Notes: generated by a model from the letters alone, not told the origin. A stretch of 40,937 bases of DNA from Melioribacter sp. (GCA_003155655.1 PMDS01000035.1:1-40937), one strand, 5' to 3'. Positions 26,269 to 34,755 are shown, counted from the stretch's first letter. Made by a program: numbers and translations.

Positions 26269-27285
26269 CTACTGCGGTTTTCCAAAATGATTTCGAAGGT
26301 CAAGATTTACTTGAAGAACATTGACCATCTTCTCTCCCGCCAATCCAGCGAGAGGAGCAAATGAATTCTTTTCCAGAATATCTTCAACTTCATTACGTAC
26401 TTCAACAGGGCTCCGTTTCAGGTCGGCTGCCCACTTTGAAGAAACACGGTCAAGCTGATAGTTCGCATTCTGCATTGTGATATGGGGATCAAGACCGGAG
26501 GCAGACGTGGTGACCAAATCGCCTGGAATATCCTGTAAGTTTACGTTAGGATGATCCTGCCGCCACATATCAAAAAAGATTGATTGGATATCGGAACCGG
26601 TGTTGACAGGTTTGATTACCAGTACAGTTTTATGGTTAGCTCCGGTATCAGTCATTACAGAAAGAAACTTGCCGGGATTGCCATTTGAAAAACTTTGGAA
26701 GAATGTTGTTGCAAGGTCTGTAGGCGCCGGTTGCGGCGTGTTTGGATTATCCTTTACAAATTTAGCTACTAAATCGGCATGCACCTTTGCCCAATCCGCA
26801 ACATAGGCTGTGTGCAATGAATCCGTGCTAACCCATGCCTGTGCTAAAGAAGGATGATTGCCAGCCCACTGGCTAACGATATGTCCGGCTCCCTGGAATA
26901 TATCTTGGTGGAACCAACTTTCGATATCATGAGCAACAAGTTGTCCGGCTTTTGCACCGTCAGCGTATCTTACTATCGGACCAAGTGTGGATGCGACACG
27001 GTTGCGCAAAGCATAGTTGGAAGCCGCCAAAGCTGATGATGATGATGCAGTGCCGTTGAAACCCGCTGCGGATGGACGAGGTTGGAAATATTCGTCCTTC
27101 GTGAATGGCTGTGAGATGAGCAATGAGCCGACAGGCTTGCCATCCGGACCATTCACTATGCTTCCGTTTGCCTGGAATGGAAAGAATACCTGTCCAACCA
27201 CTAATAATACAAGTGGAAAAATCACGCAGCAGATGACAACTGCGAATAACAGAAGCAAAAAACTTTTTGAAATAATTTTAGACAT
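26269..27285 (-). CDS. kdpC: KdpC with large internal insertion (kdp2)
   Basis: The ends are KdpC: a membrane helix (residues 7-34), GSIVNGPDGKPVGSLLIS, YFQPRPSAAGFNGTASSSS, then near the C-terminus TTSASGLDPHITMQNANYQL and MVNVLQVNLDL. Between about residues 105 and 255 there is an insertion of roughly 150 residues not present in the 190-residue kdp1 KdpC, rich in Ala, Trp and polar residues (SWFHQDIFQGAGHIVSQWAG, DIQSIFFDMWRQDHPNV). The chosen ATG (27285) is eight bases after GAGG; an ATG two codons earlier is too close. Longer KdpCs occur in some other phyla; the role of the insert is not known to me. Confidence 0.9.
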   Translation of the reverse strand: MSKIISKSFLLLLFAVVICCVIFPLVLLVVGQVFFPFQANGSIVNGPDGKPVGSLLISQPFTKDEYFQPRPSAAGFNGTASSSSALAASNYALRNRVASTLGPIVRYADGAKAGQLVAHDIESWFHQDIFQGAGHIVSQWAGNHPSLAQAWVSTDSLHTAYVADWAKVHADLVAKFVKDNPNTPQPAPTDLATTFFQSFSNGNPGKFLSVMTDTGANHKTVLVIKPVNTGSDIQSIFFDMWRQDHPNVNLQDIPGDLVTTSASGLDPHITMQNANYQLDRVSSKWAADLKRSPVEVRNEVEDILEKNSFAPLAGLAGEKMVNVLQVNLDLRNHFGKPQ

Positions 27286-27312
27286 TTTCATATCCTCTAT
27301 TTTTATTAAACC

Positions 27313-29481
27313 TTAACTCACTAAGTGAAAAAATACCATGAACATATCGATCAGCTTGATGCCGATGAACGGTAATATGACACCGCCGAGTCCCCAATTA
27401 AATAAGTTTCTCTTGAGGAGTTCGTCGGCACCCATGATGCGGTACTTAACCCCTTTAAGAGCAACCGGAATCAATGCGGGAATAATCAAAGCATTGAAAA
27501 TCACGGCGGATAAAATTGCGGATGTCGGCGAATGCAGGTTCATTATGTCTATAGCCTTCAACCACGGCAGCGTGCCTGCAAAAAGTGCAGGTATGATTGC
27601 GAAGTACTTTGCAACGTCGTTTGCTATCGAAAAAGTGGTTAAAGCGCCGCGGGTTATCAAAAGCTGTTTCCCGATATGAACAACTTCAAGCAATTTCGTC
27701 GGATCGCTGTCTAAGTCAACCATATTAGCAGCTTCCTTTGCTGCCTGGGTTCCTGCATTCATCGCCAATGCGACATCAGCTTGAGCAAGAGCCGGCGCGT
27801 CATTCGTTCCGTCGCCCATCATGGCAACAAGTTTTCCCCCGGCTTGTTCTTTTCTTATAAACTCGAGTTTTGTTTCCGGCGTAGCTTGTGCGAGATAATC
27901 ATCAATACCAGCCTGTGCAGCAATGAAAGCTGCAGTTATAGGATTATCTCCTGTGATCATTACTGTCTTTATTCCCATCTTTCTCAGCTGATCAAAACGC
28001 TCTTTCATATTAGGCTTAAGTATATCCTCAAGAGAAATCACGCCAGCCACATGCGAATCGTCTGTTACAACTAAAGGAGTTGCGCCCTTTCTCGCGACAT
28101 CGGTAACTATCGAATTAATCTCCGGGGGAACCGTACCATGATTATCCCGAACAAATTGCAACACTGAATCCGGCGCTCCTTTTCGTATCTGTCTTCCGCC
28201 TGAAAAGTCTATGCCGCTCATACGAGTCTGTGCGGTAAATGGCACAAACACAGAGTCTGCCGGCACATTAATCGGATCTTTGCTTAGCTTTTCATAAAGC
28301 TTTACTATGCTTTTGCCTTCCGGCGTTTCATCGGCAGCAGATGCCAGTGCAGCAAGACGCGCCAGGTCGGACTCTTTGTATCTTCCAACGGGTAAGAATG
28401 CTGTTGCATGCCGATTTCCAAGTGTGATTGTTCCGGTTTTGTCAAGCATAACTACATCTATATCGCCTGCAAGTTCAACTGCCTTTCCGCTTTTTGATAT
28501 TATATTTGCTTGCATTGCCCGATCCATTCCGGCAATTCCAATTGCAGCAAGCAACGCCCCTATAGTTGTTGGAATAAGACAAACGAGAAGAGCAATCAGA
28601 GTCGGCACATCCGTACCTAGACTCTTCAAAGGGTCAGAAATTCCGAGGTAGCCAGCCATATATTGTTCAGCATTCCACGCCATTGGCCAAAGTGGAATAA
28701 CAACAATTAAAAAGATCAATGTGAATGCCGAGAGGACAAGTGTTAGAGCAATCTCATTAGGACTGCGCTGGCGGATGGCACCTTCAACGAGAGCAATCAT
28801 CCTATCAAGAAACGATTCCCCGGTACCGCTAGTTATTTTTACGACAATCTTATCAGAGAGTAGAAAAGTTCCACCGGTCACTCCAGATGCGTCGCTATTA
28901 GCAGCTCGAATTACCGGAGCTGATTCGCCTGTAATTGCCGATTCATCAACCGATGCAATACCCTCAATAATCTCGCCATCGCCTGGAATCATTTGTCCGG
29001 CTTTCACTACGACGCGGTCGCCGGGCTTAAGTTCTGTTGAGGAAACTTGCTCAACGGCTCCAGCAGCAGACAACCGATATGCTATCGTGTCGCGGCGTGC
29101 TTTCCTCAGAGAATCTGCCTGTGCTTTGCCTCTTGCCTCTGCAAGAGCAGTCGCAAAGTTAGCAAACAACACGGTGAGAAAAAGCCATACTGTAAGTGCA
29201 ATGAAGTATGTAATTGGCACCTGGCTTACTTGACTGCCGAATGCCGCCGCCAGCACATACAGAAGCGTTAATATTGCGCCAACCTCCACAACGAACATTA
29301 CGGGATTCTTCCACTGGAAGTCTGGGCGCAGCATTATAAATGATTGCTTCAACGCAGAAATTGCGGTCTTTTTCTCAAGCAGCGCTCTCCCTTTAACCCG
29401 GTGCGGCGGCTTTTTTATTTTTGAAGAAAGGGTTCCTGCAATCTCTTCTACATTTTGTACTTTATTTTGAATTTCACTCAT
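27313..29481 (-). CDS. kdpB: KdpB, K+-ATPase catalytic subunit (kdp2)
   Basis: Second catalytic subunit, 722 residues, with all P-type marks: [52 protein letters not shown] and [19 protein letters not shown]. It carries an extra N-terminal stretch of about 20 residues compared with the kdp1 copy. GGAG lies six bases before the ATG. A homologous 60-base line has about 50% GC (28501-28560) against 40% in kdpB1 (22921-22980), supporting a separate origin. No damage is seen, so it should be functional. Confidence 0.96.
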   Translation of the reverse strand: MSEIQNKVQNVEEIAGTLSSKIKKPPHRVKGRALLEKKTAISALKQSFIMLRPDFQWKNPVMFVVEVGAILTLLYVLAAAFGSQVSQVPITYFIALTVWLFLTVLFANFATALAEARGKAQADSLRKARRDTIAYRLSAAGAVEQVSSTELKPGDRVVVKAGQMIPGDGEIIEGIASVDESAITGESAPVIRAANSDASGVTGGTFLLSDKIVVKITSGTGESFLDRMIALVEGAIRQRSPNEIALTLVLSAFTLIFLIVVIPLWPMAWNAEQYMAGYLGISDPLKSLGTDVPTLIALLVCLIPTTIGALLAAIGIAGMDRAMQANIISKSGKAVELAGDIDVVMLDKTGTITLGNRHATAFLPVGRYKESDLARLAALASAADETPEGKSIVKLYEKLSKDPINVPADSVFVPFTAQTRMSGIDFSGGRQIRKGAPDSVLQFVRDNHGTVPPEINSIVTDVARKGATPLVVTDDSHVAGVISLEDILKPNMKERFDQLRKMGIKTVMITGDNPITAAFIAAQAGIDDYLAQATPETKLEFIRKEQAGGKLVAMMGDGTNDAPALAQADVALAMNAGTQAAKEAANMVDLDSDPTKLLEVVHIGKQLLITRGALTTFSIANDVAKYFAIIPALFAGTLPWLKAIDIMNLHSPTSAILSAVIFNALIIPALIPVALKGVKYRIMGADELLKRNLFNWGLGGVILPFIGIKLIDMFMVFFHLVS

Positions 29482-29553
29482 TTTTAACTCCTTAAGACTT
29501 ATTTATCACAAATTCTTTTTTCTATGTCTGATCTATGAAATTGCATTGTTTTC

Positions 29554-31350
29554 TTACCCGCCAAATGGAATTGGTCCTAAATGTTCAGCCAATGGTCCAA
29601 GCACAGCAATCGGAAGAAAGAGCAACGCGCCTACAATAAGAATTGTACCCAATAAGAGAAATGCGAAAGTGGTTGTATCAGTTCGCAAAGTTCCAAGGCT
29701 ATAAGGGCTTGTCTTCTTTCTACCTAGAAACGCAGCCATTGCGACCGGGGCGATTATCGGGAGAAAGCGACTAATCAACATTACAATTCCTGTAGCAATA
29801 TCCCATGCTGCTGCTTCAGGAGCGGGATTCGGGTTATTGTAGGCTCCATAAGTGACCCCCAAACCGTCAAAAGCTGAACCGTTATTTGCAGACGCAGAAG
29901 AAAACTGATAAAACATCTGTGAAAGTCCATGTGGACCGGGGTTGCTAACGGCTTTCATTCCCCAATCAGTTGCTGCAAATATTCCTGTTGGCAAGAGAAT
30001 CATAAGAGGATGAATCAAGAGTGCGATGACCGCCAACTTGACTTCTTTTGCCCCAATCTTCTTCCCAAGGTATTCCGGAGTTCGCCCAACCATCATGCCG
30101 GCGATAAATATCCCGATTATTATATAGAGAAGCATGTTAATCATGCCGACTCCTTTTCCTCCAAAAACACAATTCAGCCACATCCCGACCATCGGTGATA
30201 AAGCCGCAAGTGGATTCAAGCTGTCATGCTCGGCATTTACAGCACCGCAAGTCACATCTACAGTCGTCGCAGCATAAGTTGCACCTGCGGATGTTCCGAA
30301 GCGCATTTCTTTACCTTCGAGATTGCCTAAATGCTGATCAACCGGCAAACCTGCTACTGCGGGTAATGTCACCAGGCGCTTTCCATCGGGAGACGAAGCG
30401 CTCTGGACATCATATGTCCGCGCTATGGAGTTACTGGTGAATGCCGGGTTAGGTGAATATGTATCGAAAACGATCGACCAAACATAAGTGCCAGCCATAA
30501 GAAATATCATCACAGAAAATATTACATAAGCATGGCGCATTTTTTTCAGCATACGGCCGAACATCAGTACAAGCGCAAACGGGAATAGCATCATCGATAG
30601 TGTGTTGAAATAATTTGAAAGTGCCGTCGGATTCTCGTATGGATGTGCAGAATTCATTCCAAAGAAACCGCCTCCGTTTGTGCCAAGCATCTTGATTGAC
30701 TCAACTGCCGCTACGGGTCCTGTAATGATACTCTGCTGATTAGATTCAAGACCTGTAACCTGATAGACGCTCTCAAGAGTCATCGGACTTCCCTGTGTGA
30801 TGAAGATAACGCTAACGACAAACGCAACCGGTATGAACATGTAAATCAATACACGCCACATGTCGAGGAAGAAATTTCCCAGATGTGAATCGCTTCTTAG
30901 AGCCCGTATGATTGCCGTCAAAGCACACAAACCAATTGCAGCCGACATGAACATATTTGATATGTCAAAGAAAATCTGGCTGAAGTTGGAGAAATGTTGA
31001 TCTCCGGAATAGTGCTGAAGATTTGTATTCGTCATGAACGAAATAACGCTATTGAAAATCGCGCTCGGCGCTATCATCGGACGATGCAATGGGTTCAGCG
31101 GCATCCATTCCTGAAGCGCAAGAACAATAAAGCCGAAGATGAACAGTGCAATATTGAAAATCAGCAATGACCCAACATACTGTTTCCAGTTTTGCTGTCC
31201 ACTGTCCAGCCGATTCTCAAACCACGCAAAAATCTTGAGTGGTTTATACTCACCATTCATGATTCTTGCCATGTAGCGACTTAGCGGGAAAGCTAAAAGC
31301 GTTGCAGAGGCGAGCAGGAGAACCGGTAAAAACCAAATTTGAAAAGTCAT
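29554..31350 (-). CDS. kdpA: KdpA, K+-ATPase channel-like subunit (kdp2)
   Basis: 598 residues with about ten hydrophobic helices. Filter-like segments are FMTNTNLQHYSGDQ, LGTNGGGFFGMNSAH, FGGKGVGMINML and SASANNGSAFDGL. The first and third segments differ from the kdp1 copy (NLQHY for NWQSY, KGVGM for NGCGL). The chain is 34 residues longer, mainly in an external loop around residues 305-345 (SPDGKRLVTLPAV region). GGAG is eight bases before the ATG. It follows its own small kdpF. Confidence 0.95.
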   Translation of the reverse strand: MTFQIWFLPVLLLASATLLAFPLSRYMARIMNGEYKPLKIFAWFENRLDSGQQNWKQYVGSLLIFNIALFIFGFIVLALQEWMPLNPLHRPMIAPSAIFNSVISFMTNTNLQHYSGDQHFSNFSQIFFDISNMFMSAAIGLCALTAIIRALRSDSHLGNFFLDMWRVLIYMFIPVAFVVSVIFITQGSPMTLESVYQVTGLESNQQSIITGPVAAVESIKMLGTNGGGFFGMNSAHPYENPTALSNYFNTLSMMLFPFALVLMFGRMLKKMRHAYVIFSVMIFLMAGTYVWSIVFDTYSPNPAFTSNSIARTYDVQSASSPDGKRLVTLPAVAGLPVDQHLGNLEGKEMRFGTSAGATYAATTVDVTCGAVNAEHDSLNPLAALSPMVGMWLNCVFGGKGVGMINMLLYIIIGIFIAGMMVGRTPEYLGKKIGAKEVKLAVIALLIHPLMILLPTGIFAATDWGMKAVSNPGPHGLSQMFYQFSSASANNGSAFDGLGVTYGAYNNPNPAPEAAAWDIATGIVMLISRFLPIIAPVAMAAFLGRKKTSPYSLGTLRTDTTTFAFLLLGTILIVGALLFLPIAVLGPLAEHLGPIPFGG

Positions 31351-31388
31351 TTTCTAAACTCCTTTTGTTTTAATTTCGGATGCTTCAT

Positions 31389-31469
31389 TTAAAACTTTTC
31401 CGGTCTTAAAAGCGCAACGACCAGATAAACGAAAAGAAACAACGCAACAACTGCAGTTAAATAAATCAT
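31389..31469 (-). CDS. kdpF: KdpF, canonical form (kdp2)
   Basis: A 26-residue ORF, MIYLTAVVALFLFVYLVVAL followed by LRPEKF, the classical KdpF pattern of one helix plus RPEKF. GGAG lies eight bases before the ATG. It ends 38 bases before kdpA2. A different frame through the same DNA also opens, but only this one gives a KdpF-like peptide. Confidence 0.82.
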   Translation of the reverse strand: MIYLTAVVALFLFVYLVVALLRPEKF

Positions 31470-31492
31470 TTTTCATCTCCTTTTTCTTTAAA

Positions 31493-31594
31493 TTAGATTT
31501 TCTCACAGGCTTCCATGAAGAGATAACATAACCCCATCAGGACGAGGCCGAGGAAAAACATTGCTGGTAACCAGAATAAGAGATTCATTTCCAT
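31493..31594 (-). CDS. 33-residue membrane peptide of kdp2
   Basis: A tiny ORF: MEMNLLFWLPAMFFLGLVLM then GLCYLFMEACEKI. One long hydrophobic helix with a short acidic and lysine end. GGAG six bases before the first ATG supports that start over the one two codons later. It ends 23 bases before kdpF2. I recall similar short ORFs upstream of kdp genes in other phyla, but I cannot name a family. It is absent from the kdp1 leader. Confidence 0.6.
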   Translation of the reverse strand: MEMNLLFWLPAMFFLGLVLMGLCYLFMEACEKI

Positions 31595-31640
31595 TTGAGA
31601 CTCCTTTTTTATTTTGCTGAATCATTTCATACTTAATTAT

Positions 31641-31739
31641 CTATTTGGATTTTCCCGGTCTTATAAATGTATAAACTTGATATACAATTAGAGCGACCAG
31701 GGCGACTAATGAAAGCGCTATTTCAAAATTGTCTTCCAT
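31641..31739 (-). CDS. KdpF-like peptide, second copy in kdp2
   Basis: A 32-residue ORF, MEDNFEIALSLVALVALIVY then QVYTFIRPGKSK. It aligns with the kdp1 KdpF (MExxFE, VYxVYT, I+P+K) much better than with the canonical KdpF of its own operon. It follows the 28-residue ORF by 12 bases, the same arrangement as in kdp1. The ribosome-binding site is weak (AGAAAAAAG). It looks like the native kdpF left in a duplicated leader. Confidence 0.65.
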   Translation of the reverse strand: MEDNFEIALSLVALVALIVYQVYTFIRPGKSK

Positions 31740-31751
31740 ACTTTTTTCTGC

Positions 31752-31838
31752 TCATGATTTATAGCGGCTTGTTTTATAAAATCTAAAGGCCATGTAACAA
31801 AGCAGTAATAATAAAACTATTAGAATAATTATATCCAT
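31752..31838 (-). CDS. 28-residue membrane peptide, copy 2
   Basis: Paralogue of 25640-25726: the same MDIIILIVLLLLL helix and YMAFRFYKTS, with one F to C change and a slightly different basic end. The same GGTGAG site lies five bases before the ATG. It lies 40 bases after the kdp2 operator and leads the transcript. Function unknown. Confidence 0.65.
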   Translation of the reverse strand: MDIIILIVLLLLLCYMAFRFYKTSRYKS

Positions 31839-31854
31839 CTTGCTCACCATTTAA
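31768..31854. repeat. Leader block shared with kdp1 (copy 2)
   Basis: Matches 25656-25742 over about 85 bases with three mismatches, ending abruptly just before the ribosome-binding site region. It suggests recent duplication or gene conversion. Confidence 0.85.
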
Positions 31855-31877
31855 TGAGTGAAACATAGTTGATGATT

Positions 31878-31927
31878 TATAAACTATCTGTTAAAATGAA
31901 ACCGTTTTGTGTAAAGATTTTATAAGC
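31878..31927 (-). promoter_or_regulatory. Paired KdpE-box-like operator, kdp2
   Basis: In transcription direction: distal GCTTATAAAATCTTTACA (31927-31910) and proximal TTAACAGATAGTTTATA (31894-31878). Half-sites again have an 11-base period and the pairs a 32-base offset. It is slightly more degenerate than the kdp1 and 33-kb copies. It lies 40 bases before the first tiny ORF and 42 bases after the porin stop. Confidence 0.7.
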
Positions 31928-31968
31928 GACCATTGTTTTGAGCATAATTTTATTTTCGTACTTTTTCA

Positions 31969-33057
31969 TTAGAAAGAAACAACCGTGCTTATTAATAAAG
32001 TGTTCTGGTCTGTTCTTGAGTTAATATTGTTCGCATCATCAAAAGCTTTAACATTTGACCAATCTCTTCTGTATTCCAGGCGCACCAGTAAATTTTCAAA
32101 AAATTTGTGCTCATATGTAAAAGTGATTTCCTTTAAATCCTGCACTGTCCCGGTAGTAAAGCCGTAAGGATCGCTATAAATTTCGCCTCTTAATGCAAGT
32201 GAAGAAGTTCCGGTCAGAGAATATTTTCCAATAACTGCAGCGCCTTTCCAAATTGCCATATCACCATTCGGTTGTTTTTCAAATCCATAATCGGCATTAA
32301 AAAAAAGGGCGACCTTATCAGATACCGTTAAGTTTATGATTGTATCGAATACATGCCTAGCATTCGATGAAACCGAATCCGGTTCTTCAATACCGCCAAT
32401 CCAATTTTCAGTTATTGTCAAATTGCTCGAAGGTGTCCAGGAGAGGGTTGCGCCCAGAGTTTTATATTTATTGTTGTCCTGCATAATGTTCCATCCGTTA
32501 TAGACGTATCCTGTAAACGATAAATTATCAGTCACGGGATAAGCGGCGCATATACCGACATGATAATATGGGACTGCATATGCAAACAAAAATGATCTAC
32601 TGTAATTAGGATTTGAACTTGATTCGATTACCTCGGCGCCCATATGAGTAACCATTTTTCCTACATTAATAGTTAAGCCCTTACCGATAGGAAGTACCAC
32701 GGTGATTAAGGCTTGTTGTAAAAAATTTAAGGATTTATTCTGTTCAGCGCTTTGAACGATATCTGCGGTAGTTCCGTAAGCAAAATCTAATTTAAACCCT
32801 AATGGGGAAGCCGGTTTTTGAATTGTAAGTTTTGCCAGGCTTATGTTAAACTGATTTTCCGTTACGTCAAAATTTCTGTATTTATTTATTGAATTTGCCG
32901 GTGATGCAAAATTCTTAGAAAAATAAACATCTACAAAACCGTTTATTGTTGTTTTAGTTGAATCGGTTGAGCTCTGTGAATAAATGACAGAAGTATTAAT
33001 TATTACAACCGAAAAGAGGACAACTAAGTTTGTGTATGTAAAATACTTGCTCTTCAT
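31969..33057 (-). CDS. BBP2-type porin of the potassium island
   Basis: Signal peptide at about 1-28 (LVVLFSVVIINTSVIYSQ), then a beta-barrel ending in VVSF. It is a clear paralogue of the protein at 6251-7354: KYRNFDVTENQFNISLAKL, GKMVTHMGAEVIESSSNPNY, SRSFLFAYAVPYYH and LEYRRDWSN recur. It is 362 residues. It follows the small membrane protein by 52 bases and precedes the kdp2 operator, so it is probably driven by the operator at 33475-33524. An outer-membrane route for K+ or another ion taken up by Kdp is an inference from context. Confidence 0.83.
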   Translation of the reverse strand: MKSKYFTYTNLVVLFSVVIINTSVIYSQSSTDSTKTTINGFVDVYFSKNFASPANSINKYRNFDVTENQFNISLAKLTIQKPASPLGFKLDFAYGTTADIVQSAEQNKSLNFLQQALITVVLPIGKGLTINVGKMVTHMGAEVIESSSNPNYSRSFLFAYAVPYYHVGICAAYPVTDNLSFTGYVYNGWNIMQDNNKYKTLGATLSWTPSSNLTITENWIGGIEEPDSVSSNARHVFDTIINLTVSDKVALFFNADYGFEKQPNGDMAIWKGAAVIGKYSLTGTSSLALRGEIYSDPYGFTTGTVQDLKEITFTYEHKFFENLLVRLEYRRDWSNVKAFDDANNINSRTDQNTLLISTVVSF

Positions 33058-33109
33058 GTTTAGCCTATTTTTATTAATAATTAGTTAAATGTTCAATTAG
33101 TAATTGCAG

Positions 33110-33430
33110 CTATTTCTTAAATGCGTTTCTTATAACAAAGAATAAAATGTATAGTGCATAAAAAATTACAAGCATTATTGCCGGGATAAATAAATCCAGA
33201 TAGATAATCGACAGCACGAATGACGGCACTGCTTTTAAATATTGCGGCAAGTCTGTAAAATATGCAGCATATTTTTCAGGACGACTACTTGCCAAAATCA
33301 AAGAGATTACAAACCAGACTCCGTAAATAATAGCAGATAGTTTCAGAATATTTTTCCGCAAGAATATTTTTGATTTTATCATATCAAAGTTGCCGGATTG
33401 ATTATTAATTGTATTGAATAATTGTTCCAT
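33110..33430 (-). CDS. Small membrane protein of unknown function
   Basis: 106 residues, no family recognised. The N-terminal 28 residues are polar; hydrophobic helices follow near 29-47 (LKLSAIIYGVWFVISLILA) and 68-100 (FVLSIIYLDLFIPAIMLVIF and on), separated by SSRPEKYAAYFTDLPQYLKA. The short SRPEKY stretch recalls the end of KdpF, which may be chance. The first ATG has only a weak ribosome-binding site; a second at residue 17 is possible. It is the first gene after the operator at 33475-33524 and is probably co-transcribed with the porin. Confidence 0.65.
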   Translation of the reverse strand: MEQLFNTINNQSGNFDMIKSKIFLRKNILKLSAIIYGVWFVISLILASSRPEKYAAYFTDLPQYLKAVPSFVLSIIYLDLFIPAIMLVIFYALYILFFVIRNAFKK

Positions 33431-33474
33431 AAAGATCTCTCGTAAAAATTCTGGCGTTAAATTAACTTCCAGAA

Positions 33475-33524
33475 TATAAAGGGGCTGTAAAATGGTTTAT
33501 GGATATTATAAAGATTCTATAAAG
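33475..33524 (-). promoter_or_regulatory. Paired KdpE-box-like operator, porin unit
   Basis: In transcription direction: distal CTTTATAGAATCTTTATA (33524-33507) and proximal TTTTACAGCCCCTTTATA (33492-33475). It has the same 11-base period and 32-base offset as the two kdp operators, and shares GGGCTGTAAA / GTGGCTGTAAA wording with kdp1. It lies 45 bases before the start of the 106-residue membrane protein. Confidence 0.73.
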
Positions 33525-33566
33525 ATCGGGTGGTTTTGGGTAAAATTGAGAACAAAAAACAATCCA

Positions 33567-33590
33567 CCACAGAGTCACAAAGGCACAGAG
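33567..33590. repeat. Three tandem octamers (CACARAG type)
   Basis: CCACAGAG, TCACAAAG and GCACAGAG stand in tandem with an 8-base period. This kind of wording is, in my memory, common as a dispersed element in environmental genomes. No gene is attached to it here. Confidence 0.5.
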
Positions 33591-33657
33591 AAAAAATTAA
33601 TTTAGTATTCTTTTTTTAGCTCGCATAAAGAAATTGCAGGGTAAACCCACCAAGCAA

Positions 33658-33961
33658 TCCGTCAGCCTCCGACAAAAAACGCCGGAGCAGGCTATGCTAA
33701 AGGAAGGTAAACTGACGGAGGCGGGCAAGCTTCAGAATCCCGTAAAAGCAAAATGGTTCTTCTACCTTTCCCCACCGAAGCGGGAAAAGCCAGCCCAAGG
33801 CTGGTAAACTGCACTATAAAAAAAATGGGGAAATCCCCGACAAATCCGTTAGCTAACGGACGTCGGGACAAGTATTTTGAAGTGTTCAAAATTATTTATT
33901 AAAAGAGTTTTGCATATTCGCAAAGGGTATTCCCGCCTACGCAATAAATGGCTTAGGCGGG
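33658..33961. repeat. Cluster of hairpin-forming palindromes
   Basis: At least five hairpins in 300 bases: TCCGTCAG (33658-33665) / CTGACGGA (33712-33719); CCAGCC/GGCTGG (33790-33804); GGGG/CCCC (33827-33838); TCCGTTAGCTAACGGA (33845-33860) enclosed by CCCGAC/GTCGGG (33836-33841, 33862-33867); CCCGCCTA/TAGGCGGG (33932-33961). The stretch is locally GC-rich. I see no intact gene. The remaining gap (33962-34320) is AT-rich and holds no gene or clear signal. Confidence 0.6.
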
Positions 33962-34320
33962 AAAATTAGATGTAAAAATATTTTACCCTTAAAAAAAGTT
34001 CTTTGACATACTGACTATTCCATAGATGCCTAATGGTGAAAAAACGGGCCAAAAATGGGATAATAATGGAACAGGAATGGGTGGAAAATTGAGGACTAGC
34101 ATTATAAGAAGACTTGTTATATTCTGAGAAAAAAGATTCTGAAAAAAAATTAAAAGTTTTGTAAAAAATTTTGATGTTTACCAGACTCTGAGCCGCTACC
34201 GAATTACTGAAGTAATACATTGCTGGTAGGCAGGTGGAGAATTAAATTGTTGTTCTATGAATTGATATTATTATTCGACTAGTTTTCAATAAGTGGGGAT
34301 GATATAACGAATTTTACCTC

Positions 34321-34755
34321 TCACTTCTTACTTCTAGCCTCTAGCGACTTAAAAGCAACGGCATACATTTGAATTTGTTTCATCATTGCACCAAGACCGT
34401 TCTGGCGGGTTGGGGAAAGATGATTGTCAATTCCAATTTTTTTTAGAAATTCAGGAGGAGAGGAAAGTATTTCATCCGGCGTATGATTTGAATATACTTT
34501 TATCAGCAATGCAATCAAACCTTTAACAATAGCGGCATCGCTATCAGCTTCAAAAATAATCTTGCCGTCTTCTAATTTCGCATTTGTCCATACCTGTGAT
34601 TGACACCCGCCAAGTTTATATTTATCATTTTTATAAGAGGGATCTAAAACTTTCATCTCCCTGCCAAGATCAATAATGCGTTTGTATTTATCTTCCCATT
34701 CAGTCAACTGCTCAAATTCTTGTGTAATATTGTTCTGAACTTCCTGAATTGTCAT
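34321..34755 (-). CDS. sufE: SufE-like sulfur acceptor protein
   Basis: Cysteine-desulfurase partner that accepts persulfide sulfur for iron-sulfur cluster assembly. The acceptor cysteine is Cys51 in YKLGGCQSQVW, the same position as in E. coli SufE. Other family marks are FEADSDAAIVKGLIALL and LSPTRQNGLGAMMKQI. It is 144 residues, a normal length, with a single cysteine. No sufS, sufBCD or iscS is in the window, so its partner is encoded elsewhere. It lies 32 bases after the DUF3078 gene and may share its transcript. Confidence 0.93.
   Translation of the reverse strand: MTIQEVQNNITQEFEQLTEWEDKYKRIIDLGREMKVLDPSYKNDKYKLGGCQSQVWTNAKLEDGKIIFEADSDAAIVKGLIALLIKVYSNHTPDEILSSPPEFLKKIGIDNHLSPTRQNGLGAMMKQIQMYAVAFKSLEARSKK

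Noticed and set aside
28721-29233. A 170-residue plus-strand frame opposite kdpB2.
   Set aside because: It is the mirror of a strongly conserved P-type ATPase gene and has no features of its own.
33692-33889. A 65-residue minus-strand ORF in the hairpin region.
   Set aside because: It runs through palindromes, has no ribosome-binding site and no recognisable features; most likely chance.
33990-34020. TTCTTTGACATACT, resembling leader wording seen near some CRISPR arrays.
   Set aside because: No repeated 25-40 base units with spacers follow, and there are no cas genes.
33966-34220. An 84-residue minus-strand ORF in the AT-rich gap.
   Set aside because: Low-complexity composition, no ribosome-binding site and no family resemblance.
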